This document shows, in pieces, positions 9,171-17,456 of a stretch of DNA of 64,000 nucleotides. This DNA comes from VAZQ01 sp963827585 (GTDB lineage: Bacteria; Pseudomonadota; Alphaproteobacteria; Rhizobiales; Xanthobacteraceae), in assembly GCA_963827585.1 (NCBI GenBank), contig CAWHCK010000047.1:124001-188000 (forward strand), in the 5' to 3' direction. The notes beneath the pieces were generated by a model. That model was not told the DNA's origin, did no database searches, and was given only the letters and a program-made list of their open reading frames with translations. The stretch's first letter is position 1. Every line of letters starts with the position of its first letter. The position numbers and the translations under genes are program-made.

Positions 9171-10028
9171 ATGAAGCCTGCGCCGTTCCGCTATCACGCA
9201 CCAAAAACGATTGATGAGGCGGTCGAAACCCTCGCCGAGGTTGCAGGCGAGGACGGCCGCGTGCTCGCCGGCGGCCAAAGCCTGGTGCCGATCATGGCGT
9301 TTCGCCTGGCCCGGCCGCGGCATCTCGTGGACATCAACGGCGTGGAGGCGCTGCGGCGGCTCGCCGTCGACGGCGATTGGCTCTCCATCGGCGCCTGCGT
9401 GCGCCATGCGGCCTTCCATAAGCCGGTTGAGCACGGCCCGCTGGGGCGGCTGCTCGCCACGGTCGTGCGTCACATCGCGCACTATCCGATCCGCACCCGT
9501 GGCACCTTCTGCGGCAGTATCGCCCACGCCGATCCCGCCTCCGAATGGTGTCTGGTCGCCGCGGCGCTGGGCGCCGAAATGGTGGCGCGCAGCGCCCGCG
9601 GCACGCGCACGATCCCGGCACAGGACTTTTTCCACGGCATCATGACTACGGCGCTCAACGAGAACGAGCTTCTGACCGAAGTGCGCCTGCCGCTTCTTCC
9701 CGCCGACACCCGTTTCGGCTTCTACGAGTTCAATCGCCGCGCCGGCGATTTTGCGCTCGCCATGGCGCTCGTCACGTTTCGTGTCGAGGGCGGCGTGATC
9801 AGCGAGCCGCGGGTGGCGGTCGGCGGCGTGGAAGCGCAGCCGCGCCGGATCGCGCCGGCCGAGCAGACGCTCGCGGGACAGGCGCCCGCTGCTGCGGCAT
9901 TCGAGGCGGCCGCCGCGACGGTCGCCTCCGCGGTCGATCCGCTCGATGATGCCACCACCAGCGCGGCCTATCGCCGTGACCTCGCGTGCACCGTCACGCG
10001 CCGAGCGCTGGAGCGGGCGGCGGCATGA
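9171..10028 (+). CDS. FAD-binding (medium) subunit of a molybdenum hydroxylase, CoxM-like
   Basis: The 285-residue product carries the FAD motifs LAGGQSLVPIMAFR and TRGTFCGSIAHADP and starts MKPAPFRYHAPKT, paralogous to the divergent gene at 9021. It is first in a tight plus-strand M-S-L operon; its TGA overlaps the ATG of the 2Fe-2S subunit. It oxidises the iron-sulfur subunit and delivers electrons to an acceptor. The second motif has a cysteine in place of the usual glycine (FCGS instead of IGGS or LGGN). Confidence 0.9.
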   Translation: MKPAPFRYHAPKTIDEAVETLAEVAGEDGRVLAGGQSLVPIMAFRLARPRHLVDINGVEALRRLAVDGDWLSIGACVRHAAFHKPVEHGPLGRLLATVVRHIAHYPIRTRGTFCGSIAHADPASEWCLVAAALGAEMVARSARGTRTIPAQDFFHGIMTTALNENELLTEVRLPLLPADTRFGFYEFNRRAGDFALAMALVTFRVEGGVISEPRVAVGGVEAQPRRIAPAEQTLAGQAPAAAAFEAAAATVASAVDPLDDATTSAAYRRDLACTVTRRALERAAA

Positions 10029-10510
10029 CCGACAAGCGGGAGATTACGCTCACCATCAACGGGCGCAGTTACGGCGTCCGCATCGATCCGCGCCGCACGC
10101 TGGTCGATGCGATCCGCGACGATTGCGGTCAGACTGGGACGCATATCGGCTGTGAGCACGGCGTCTGCGGGGCCTGCACGGTCCTCCTCGACGGTGAACC
10201 CGTGCGGTCGTGCCTGATGTTCGCGGTGCAAGCCGAGGGATGTCACATTCGCACCGTCGAAGGGCTCGCGAACGGCACCGAGCTGCATCCGCTGCAGCAG
10301 GCCTTCATCGAAAACCACGGATTGCAATGCGGCTTCTGCACGCCCGGATTCCTGATGCTGGCGACGGGCGTGCTCGAGCGCGAGCCCGACATCAGCGACG
10401 ACGACCTCATCGACGTATTGTCCTCCAATCTCTGCCGCTGCACCGGTTACGAGAACATCGTGAAGGCGGTTCGTGCGGCGGCGACCAAGATGGGCGCCGG
10501 CCGATCATGA
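10025..10510 (+). CDS. 2Fe-2S (small) subunit of a molybdenum hydroxylase, CoxS-like
   Basis: The 161-residue product begins TDKREITLTINGRSYG and has all eight cluster cysteines: GCEHGVCGACTVLL plus RSCL for the ferredoxin-type site, and LQCGFCTPGF plus NLCRCTGYENIV for the second site. The ATG at 10025 overlaps the preceding stop (ATGA), and its own stop overlaps the next start the same way, so the three subunits should be translated in coupled fashion. The GCEHG form is that of form II-like hydroxylases rather than CO dehydrogenase. Confidence 0.92.
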   Translation: MTDKREITLTINGRSYGVRIDPRRTLVDAIRDDCGQTGTHIGCEHGVCGACTVLLDGEPVRSCLMFAVQAEGCHIRTVEGLANGTELHPLQQAFIENHGLQCGFCTPGFLMLATGVLEREPDISDDDLIDVLSSNLCRCTGYENIVKAVRAAATKMGAGRS

Positions 10511-12813
10511 CCGGCAACACCAAATGGATCGGGCAATCGGTCGAGCGGCTGGAGGATCCGCCGCTGGTCAGGGGCCACGGCCGTTTCGCGGGCGACATTT
10601 CCTTTCCGCACCAGCTTCACATGCGGATCGTGCGTGCCAACCATGCCCACGGCCGGATCGTCTCGGTCGACCCGTCGGCCGCGCGGGCTTTGCCCGGCGT
10701 GCTCGCGGTGTGGATCGCGGCCGATATTGCCGACGTGCCGCCGATCGATTTTCGCGAGGGACGAATTCCTGCGCTCGAACCCTACCGCCAGCCGGTGCTC
10801 GCGACCGACCGCGTGCGCTATGTCGGCGATCCGGTGGCCGCCGTCTTTGCCGACGATCCCTACGTGGCCGAGGATGCGGCGGACCTCGTCACCATGGAGA
10901 TCGAGGAACTGCCGGCGCTGCTGGCCGCCGACGCCGAGCCGCGCGAGTTCTCGGGCGGCCGCAGCACCGAGGTGGCCGTCATCCGCCAGGGCTACGGCGA
11001 CGTCGACGCGGCTCTTCGCAGCGCGCCTTTGCTCGTGGAGCTCGAGCTGGCGATCGGCCGCCATTCCGGCGTGCCGTTGGAGGCCCGCGGCGCCATAGGC
11101 CGCTATGACGCGTCCCGCGCCATCCTCGAATTGCACGGCGCCGCCAAGGTGCCGCACCGCAATCGCGAGCTCCTGTCACGCATGCTTGGGCTCGCGCCCT
11201 CGTCGATTCACGTGCACGAGTCGCACGTGGGCGGCGGCTTCGGCATCCGCGGCGAAATCTATCCGGAAGACGTGCTGGTCTGCGTCGCCGCCATGCGGCT
11301 CGGCCGGCCGGTGAAATGGATCGAGGATCGGCGCGAGCATTTGATCGCCGCCAATCATTCGCGCCAGCAGCTCCACCGCATTCGCGCGGCGGTCGACGCC
11401 GAGGGCCGCATCCTGGCGATCGACGATCTCTACTTTCACGACCAGGGCGCTTATGTGCGTACCCACGCCGCCCGCGTCGTGCACATGACAGCGGGGATCC
11501 TTCCCGGCCCCTATCGGGTGCCGGCCTATCGTGCGACCGGCCACTTTCGCCTGACCAACAAGACGCCGGCGGCCACCTACCGCGCGCCCGGCCGCTACGA
11601 GACCACTTTCGTGCGAGAACGCCTGGTCGATGCCATCGCAACCAGGCTCGGCATCGATCCCAACGACGTGCGACGGCGCAATGCCATCACGGTTGACGAG
11701 ATGCCCTATCACCGCCCGCTCGAGGCCTTGGGCGAGGAGATCGAGCACGATTCCGGCGACTATGTCGGACTGCTCGACAAGCTTCTGGCCGCGCTCGCGT
11801 GGGACAAGCTCAAGGCCGAGCTCGCACGCCGGCGTGCCGCCGGCGAAGCCGTCGGTGCCGGGTTTGCGATGTTCGTGGAGAAGAGCGGGCTCGGCCCCGC
11901 CGACGGCGTGCGCATCGAGGTCGACACCTCGGGGATGGTTGAGCTCATCACCGGCGGCGCCTCGCTCGGCCAGGGCTTCGAGACCGTGATGGCGCAGGTG
12001 TGCGCCGAGATACTGGGCGTCGACTATCGGCGCGTCCGTGTCACCCACGGCCAGACCGACCGCATCGCCTTTGGCATCGGCGCGCATGCCTCGCGCGCGA
12101 CCGTGATGACGGCGTCCGCCACCCACAACGGCGCCGTGAAGCTGCGGGCGAAGGCGATCGAGGTGGCGGCGGAGCTGATGCAGGCGCCGGCCGACGCGCT
12201 CGACGTCGTCGACGGCAAGGTGGTGCGCAAGGATCGGCCTTCGGGACCGTCGATCAGCCTCGGCGAGATCGCGGGCCACCTCGAGCCCACGTCGAAGACG
12301 CTCGGCGACCGCCCGCCCGGCCTGTCGGCCGAAGGCTGGTTCCGGGTCGAGCACCAGGTTTACCCCTACGGCATCCACTTCGCGGTGGTGAAGGTCGACC
12401 GCGAGACCGGCGCCGTTGCGCTCGAGCGCTATGTTATCGCCTACGATATCGGGCGCGCCATCAATCCGGCGTTGGTCAAAGGCCAGATCGTCGGCGGCTT
12501 CGCACAAGGCCTGGGCGGCGCGCTGCTCGAGGAATTCACCTACAATGAACGCGGCGACCCGCTGGCGACCACCTTTGCGGACTACCTCATGCCGACGGTG
12601 CGCGAGACGCCCAAGATCGACGTCCTCTTGCGCGAGGACTATACCAGCCCGCTCAATCCGCTCGGCATCAAGGGGGCGGGGGAGAGCGGCATCACCGGGG
12701 TCGGCGCCGCGATCGCATCCGCCATCGACGATGCCATCGGGATGCCCGGCGCGGTGACGCAGCTGCCCGTGACGCCACAGCGCCTGAAGCAGATTTTGAG
12801 CTCGCGCCGGTAG
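10507..12813 (+). CDS. Molybdopterin-binding (large) subunit of a molybdenum hydroxylase, CoxL form II-like
   Basis: The 768-residue product starts MTGNTKWIGQSVERLEDPPL, with the ATG overlapping the small-subunit stop. It shows VGGGFGIRGEIYPED, the active-site loop ATYRAPGRYE (tyrosine about residue 358), LGQGFETVMAQ for molybdopterin binding and KGAGESG with the catalytic glutamate. The loop lacks the CO dehydrogenase cysteine, so it hydroxylates an organic substrate, likely an aromatic or N-heterocycle. A UbiD-family decarboxylase lies 98 bases downstream, which suggests a carboxylated ring as substrate or intermediate. That pathway reading is inference. Confidence 0.92.
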   Translation: MTGNTKWIGQSVERLEDPPLVRGHGRFAGDISFPHQLHMRIVRANHAHGRIVSVDPSAARALPGVLAVWIAADIADVPPIDFREGRIPALEPYRQPVLATDRVRYVGDPVAAVFADDPYVAEDAADLVTMEIEELPALLAADAEPREFSGGRSTEVAVIRQGYGDVDAALRSAPLLVELELAIGRHSGVPLEARGAIGRYDASRAILELHGAAKVPHRNRELLSRMLGLAPSSIHVHESHVGGGFGIRGEIYPEDVLVCVAAMRLGRPVKWIEDRREHLIAANHSRQQLHRIRAAVDAEGRILAIDDLYFHDQGAYVRTHAARVVHMTAGILPGPYRVPAYRATGHFRLTNKTPAATYRAPGRYETTFVRERLVDAIATRLGIDPNDVRRRNAITVDEMPYHRPLEALGEEIEHDSGDYVGLLDKLLAALAWDKLKAELARRRAAGEAVGAGFAMFVEKSGLGPADGVRIEVDTSGMVELITGGASLGQGFETVMAQVCAEILGVDYRRVRVTHGQTDRIAFGIGAHASRATVMTASATHNGAVKLRAKAIEVAAELMQAPADALDVVDGKVVRKDRPSGPSISLGEIAGHLEPTSKTLGDRPPGLSAEGWFRVEHQVYPYGIHFAVVKVDRETGAVALERYVIAYDIGRAINPALVKGQIVGGFAQGLGGALLEEFTYNERGDPLATTFADYLMPTVRETPKIDVLLREDYTSPLNPLGIKGAGESGITGVGAAIASAIDDAIGMPGAVTQLPVTPQRLKQILSSRR

Positions 12814-12841
12814 CGGGGCAGTCTTGCCGCGCGACAAGAAT

Positions 12842-12868
12842 CCCGGATTTCGCTCCGCTCCATCCGGG
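12842..12868. repeat. Short hairpin repeat (CCCGGAT/ATCCGGG)
   Basis: Arms CCCGGAT (12842-12848) and ATCCGGG (12862-12868) flank a 13-base loop in the 98-base gap between the large subunit and the UbiD-family gene. No T-run follows, so it is more likely a small interspersed palindrome than a terminator. Confidence 0.5.
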
Positions 12869-12911
12869 CTACGGGCTAGACTGCGTCGAGCCGGGAAGCG
12901 AGGAGTGCCAG

Positions 12912-14396
12912 ATGACCGTTGCTGACATCAAGCGCGGGAAGCGCGCAGGCGCCAAAGCGGCAGCCCAGAAACCCAGGCAGGACCTGCGCAGCTGGATCGA
13001 CGCGCTATGTGCGGCCGACGAGGTGCAGGAAATCCATGGCGCCGAGCGCGAGGCTGAAATCGGCGGCATCGTCGACCTCTACATGCGCAAGATGGGCAAC
13101 CGCGCGGTGCTGTTCGACGACATCCCCGGCTATCCGCGCGGTCACCGCATTCTCGCGAACATTCTTACCTCGGTGCGCCGCATCAATCTCACGCTGGGCG
13201 TGCCGATCGAGGGGTCCGCGATCGAGCTCGTCTCGTATTGGCGCAAATATATGAAGGAGGCGAAGAGCATCGCGCCGGTCACGGTCAAATCTGGGCCGCT
13301 CCTGGAGAACGTCAGCAGCGGCAAGGACGTGAACATCCAGAGCATTCCGACCCCGCGCTGGCACGAGCACGACGGCGGCTACTACATCGGCACCGGCTGC
13401 ATGGTGGTCATGAAGGACCCCGACACCGGTTGGATCAACTATGGCGCCTATCGCGTGCAATCCCATGGCCCGAACGTGGCGACGCTCATGTGCTCCAAGG
13501 GCAAGCACGGCGACTTGATCAAGCGCCGCTATCACGAGCGCGGGGAGCCGTGTCCGGTCGCGGTCGTGGTCGGCATGCATCCGGCTTTGTTCATGGTGGC
13601 GGGGCTCGAAATTCCATACGGGAAGAACGAGTACGACGTCGCCGGCGGTTTGATCGGCGAGCCGGTCGAGGTGATCAAGGGGCCGGTGACCGGACTGCCC
13701 ATCCCGGCGCATGCGGAGATCGCGTTCGAGGGCTTCGTGCATCCCGATGACCTGCTCGAGGAGGGCCCGCTCGGCGAATGGACCGGCTATTACGCCGGCG
13801 GCAAGAAGAAGGAGCCGGCGATCCGCATCGAAACCTTCATGCACCGCAACGATCCGATCCTGCTGGGCGCGATCCCGGGCGTGCCGCCCGACGATGACTC
13901 GTTCTACCGCGGCACCTATCGCTCCGGCGCGGTGTGGAACCAGCTCGAAGCCGCCGGCGTGCCCGAGGTGAAGGGCGTGTGGGCGCACGCCGCCGGCGGC
14001 AGCCGGCTCTGGCTCACGGTTGCGATCAAGCAGCAATATGGCGGTCACGCCAAGCAGGCCGGGCTGATCGCCTCGCAATGCCACGCCGGTGCCTATGCCA
14101 ATCGGGTCGTGGTCGTGGTCGATGACGATATCGATCCCGCCGATATGGACCAGGTGGTGTGGGCGATGTGCACGCGATTTGATCCCCGTGAAGGTCTTGA
14201 AATCCTGCGCGGCTGCTGGAGCACGGTGCTAGACCCCATGGCCTATGCCAGCGACGATCCGCGCAATGCGCGCGTGGTCATCGACGCGTGCAAGCCGTGG
14301 TCGCGGCGCGACACTTTTCCCATCGTCGCGCGTTCGAGCGCGGAACTCGATGCCAGGATTCGGGCAAAGTGGGCGCATGTGCTGCCGCGGATGTGA
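12912..14396 (+). CDS. UbiD-family (prenylated-FMN) decarboxylase
   Basis: The 494-residue length is normal for UbiD-family enzymes. After a lysine-rich leader, recognisable family segments are LFDDIPGYPRG, IPTPRWHEHDGGYYIGTG, GPLGEWTGYYAG (the acidic active-site region) and GLIASQCHAGAYANR. These enzymes use prenylated FMN to decarboxylate (or carboxylate) aromatic and unsaturated acids in the cytoplasm. The start follows a GAGGAG site. The prenyltransferase UbiX that makes the cofactor is not in this window. It is probably co-transcribed with the M-S-L hydroxylase upstream. Confidence 0.9.
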   Translation: MTVADIKRGKRAGAKAAAQKPRQDLRSWIDALCAADEVQEIHGAEREAEIGGIVDLYMRKMGNRAVLFDDIPGYPRGHRILANILTSVRRINLTLGVPIEGSAIELVSYWRKYMKEAKSIAPVTVKSGPLLENVSSGKDVNIQSIPTPRWHEHDGGYYIGTGCMVVMKDPDTGWINYGAYRVQSHGPNVATLMCSKGKHGDLIKRRYHERGEPCPVAVVVGMHPALFMVAGLEIPYGKNEYDVAGGLIGEPVEVIKGPVTGLPIPAHAEIAFEGFVHPDDLLEEGPLGEWTGYYAGGKKKEPAIRIETFMHRNDPILLGAIPGVPPDDDSFYRGTYRSGAVWNQLEAAGVPEVKGVWAHAAGGSRLWLTVAIKQQYGGHAKQAGLIASQCHAGAYANRVVVVVDDDIDPADMDQVVWAMCTRFDPREGLEILRGCWSTVLDPMAYASDDPRNARVVIDACKPWSRRDTFPIVARSSAELDARIRAKWAHVLPRM

Positions 14397-14580
14397 AGGT
14401 TTTGCGAACGCATGCACGGCGGGGCGCACGTCTCGAACAGCGCATCCATGGCGTTGTTCCCAGATACGCTGGTCGGCCATAAGCATTTGATCCTGGCTCC
14501 ATTTGCGCGCGATGCCTTTGCTTGATTGCGCGGCTTCGAAAAAGCCGTATAGATTTACCTATTGTCGTTAGGCGGTGGGG

Positions 14581-16124
14581 ATGGCCATGCGTAACATTTC
14601 GGATTTTCTTGTGCGTAAGGGCGTTCCATCCACTCCAACGGCCATCCAGGTGCGCGCGCCCAGTCAGCAGCAGGGCTTGATCGGCGCCGAAAACCACGGC
14701 GAGCAGACATTTGCCGACGTCGGCGCCCGGGTCGGCGAGGACAACGAGACGCTGCGCAACCTCCTGCTCGACACCGACCGTCGGCTCTCGGCGCTCGACG
14801 ACCTCAAGGAGGCCTTCCGCAACCTCGTCGAGCCCATCAACTCCGCGCTGCAGGCGCTGGAGCAGGAGAAGACCGACAACGTCGCCTTGCGCAACTCGCT
14901 GACAGAGCTGCGCGCGAGCCATGAGACCCTGCGTGCCGAGTTCCTCGCGTTCGAGAGAAGGGCGGTGGTTACGAGAACGACAACGAGGGCCTGCGCCATC
15001 AATTGGCACTGGCGCAGCAAACCGCACGGGAGTTCGAAAGCGACAAGGCCGATCTCACCAGCGATCTGGCCGGCGCGCGTTCAGAGATCGCCAATCTCAC
15101 GAGCCAACTGACGCAAGAGACCGCCAATGGTCGGGCGTTGGCACAGGCGAACCAGATCCTCGCCGATCACGGCGGTGTCGCCGACAAGCGGATCGTCGAA
15201 TTGCAGGGCGAGGGCGGGCTCGCGCGCGAAAGAGCTTTGCTGCTGGAGGACGACAAGAGCTCGCTGCAAGCGGCGCTCGAGCAGACGCTCACCGAGAGCG
15301 CGCGCCTGTCGCGCCGTCTCGCAGAGAGCGACGGCGCTTTGACGGCCGCGCGCGCCCGGCTCGAGCAGATGGAAATCAGCTTGGCCGAGAGCGAGAACGA
15401 GCGCGCTGCGCTCTCCGCTGCGCGCGACGAGGCCAACGACCGCCACCAATCCGAAAGCTACGCGCTCAATTTGCGGCTCGAGGCGCTGCGATCGCGTGCC
15501 GCCACCGCCGAGAAATTGCTCACGGAGGTGCGGCAGAGTCTGGTCGGGCGCACCGAGGACATCCGGGCCGCGGAGCGCAAGGCGGTGGAAGCGTCGATCG
15601 CCCGCAACACCACCGAGAAGACGGTCGAGCGGCTCTCGACTGCCCGCGATACGCTGGATGCCAAGGTCAAGGAGCTCGAACAGGTGCGCGCGTCGTTGAT
15701 GCAACGGGGCAATGGTCTCTCGGAAAATCTGAAGGCACGCGAGATTTCGCTCGCCCATGCCGAGCAGAAGGTCAAGGCGCTGAGCGATCGCATCGAGCAG
15801 GTCGAGCGTGACGCCGGCGCGTATCGCTCCAAGGCCGAGAAGCGCATCGACGACCTCACCCAGACCCTGCAGCGCGAGCGCGTCGAACTCGGCGTCGCCC
15901 GCGGCGCGCTCGAGACGAACCGCAGGGACTACGCGAGGCTGCAGCGCGAGCGCCTCCCGGAGCGGCCCGTGGAACAGGCGAGCGCCGGTCTCGAACAGGT
16001 TCCAGAACCGGCCGAGTCGAAAGAGCCGTCGAAATCGAAGAACGGCAGGAGCGCCGGCCCCGCCCTCAAGGCGGTCGAGGCCGAGCCGGGAGCCGCCGCA
16101 TCCGAGCCTACATCCCAGCGGTAA
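14581..16124 (+). CDS. Long coiled-coil protein, one-base frameshift
   Basis: After a short globular leader (AMRNISDFLVRKGVPSTPTA) the product is almost entirely alpha-helical coiled coil. It is rich in Glu, Arg, Ala, Leu and Gln from about residue 45 to 455, with a proline/lysine/alanine tail to the end. Two frames carry it. They join near 14952-14957, where one missing base restores the run into GGGYENDNEGLRHQLALAQQ, giving about 514 residues. No enzyme motif is seen. Proteins of this build include bacterial cytoskeletal or polar scaffolds, but I cannot assign one. The start at 14581 is preferred over GTG 14575. Confidence 0.7.
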
Positions 16125-16205
16125 GGCGCCCGACATCTGCGATCCAATGGATTGACTGGACAAGACGCGCGCGTCCAAGCTGCGTGCGTTCGATAATGCG
16201 CCCGC

Positions 16206-16366
16206 GTAGGATGGGTTGAGCGCAGCGAAACCCATCGCGATGGTCGGATCGATATGATTGGTAGTCGGTGTAGACGCCGGTATCGTGGACGATGGTCGAA
16301 GGTGATGGGTTTCGCCATAGCCCGCGAAGACGGGCGTAAACGCCCTAGAGGCTCAACCCATCCTAC
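16206..16366. repeat. Large palindromic intergenic repeat (GTAGGATGGGTT family)
   Basis: The outer arms are GTAGGATGGGTTGAGC (16206-16221) and its exact reverse complement (16351-16366). The inner arms are GCGAAACCCATC (16225-16236) and GATGGGTTTCGC (16304-16315). The nested symmetry over 161 bases marks a non-coding interspersed element similar in form to those at 21296 and 35442. It fills most of the 280-base gap before the receptor gene. Confidence 0.8.
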
Positions 16367-16404
16367 AGCGATTCCAGGAAAGATCATGATCCGTCACACT
16401 TTCG

Positions 16405-17421
16405 ATGCGTGCTGCATGGGGCATCGCCGCGCTGCTTGTCGCCGGCCTCGCGGTGCAGCCGGCTCGCGCCGCCGGGGTCGAGGATTTCTACAAGGGCAAG
16501 ACCGTTTCGCTCATCATCGGCTACAGCGTCGGCGGCGGCTACGATGCCTATGGACGGCTGCTGGCGCGACATCTCGGCAAGCACATTCCCGGCAATCCCA
16601 GCGTGCTGCCGCAGAACATGACCGGCGCCGGCAGCCTCAAGTCTGCCAACTATCTCTATTCGGTCGCGCCCAAGGACGGCTCGGTCATCGGCACGTTTTC
16701 GCGCAGCCAGGGCATTGCGCCGCTGCTCGACAAGGCCGAGTTCGACAGCACCAAATTCACCTGGCTCGGCAGCGTCACCGACGAGGTCAGCTTGTGCCTC
16801 ACGCGCCACGACGCCCCGGTGAAGACCTTCAATGAGCTCCTGGTCACGCCCGCGACCTTCGGCGGCGAGGGTGCCGGCTCCGATCCCAACATCTTCGCGC
16901 TGCTCTATCGCAACGTGTTCGGCGCCAAGCTCAAGATCGTGACCGGCTACCCCGGCACCAACGAGATTCAGCTCGCGACCGAGCGCGGCGAGGTCGATGG
17001 GCTGTGCGGATTGTCCTGGAGCACGCTCAAAGGCCGCTATCCCCATTGGCTCAAGGACAACAAGAAGGCCAACATCCTCATTCAAGCCGGGATCAAGAAA
17101 CAGCCGGAGCTGCCGGATGTTCCGTCGGCGACCGACCTTGCGAAGCAACCGGACCAAATGCAAGTCCTGAAACTGATCCTGATCGGGCAGGCGATGGCAC
17201 GGCCGTTCGCAGCCCCGCCCGGCATTCCCGCTGATCGCAAGGCGGCGCTGATCGCGGCCTTCGACCGCACGACCAAGGACCCGGATTTTCTCGCCGAGGC
17301 GCAACGGCTCAACTTCGACGTCAATCCCGTCGCGGCGGACAAGCTCGACGCGCTGCTGGCGGAGGCCTATGCCACCCCCAAGGACGTGATCGCCAAGGCC
17401 GCCAAGGCAATGTCGGACTGA
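16405..17421 (+). CDS. Tripartite tricarboxylate transporter-like periplasmic receptor (Bug/TctC-like)
   Basis: The 338-residue product has a cleavable signal peptide (hydrophobic GIAALLVAGLAV, cleavage after QPARA). The mature part starts with DFYKGKTVSLIIGYSVGGGY, the Bug-type ligand loop, and NMTGAGSLKSANYLY follows. These receptors bind organic acids for TctAB-type carriers or act as sensors. No membrane subunits are nearby. It is followed 35 bases later by a large hydroxylase subunit, so it may import that enzyme's substrate. Confidence 0.85.
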   Translation: MRAAWGIAALLVAGLAVQPARAAGVEDFYKGKTVSLIIGYSVGGGYDAYGRLLARHLGKHIPGNPSVLPQNMTGAGSLKSANYLYSVAPKDGSVIGTFSRSQGIAPLLDKAEFDSTKFTWLGSVTDEVSLCLTRHDAPVKTFNELLVTPATFGGEGAGSDPNIFALLYRNVFGAKLKIVTGYPGTNEIQLATERGEVDGLCGLSWSTLKGRYPHWLKDNKKANILIQAGIKKQPELPDVPSATDLAKQPDQMQVLKLILIGQAMARPFAAPPGIPADRKAALIAAFDRTTKDPDFLAEAQRLNFDVNPVAADKLDALLAEAYATPKDVIAKAAKAMSD

Positions 17422-17456
17422 GGCGACAGCCTGGGATCGAACATCACAAGCCTGCG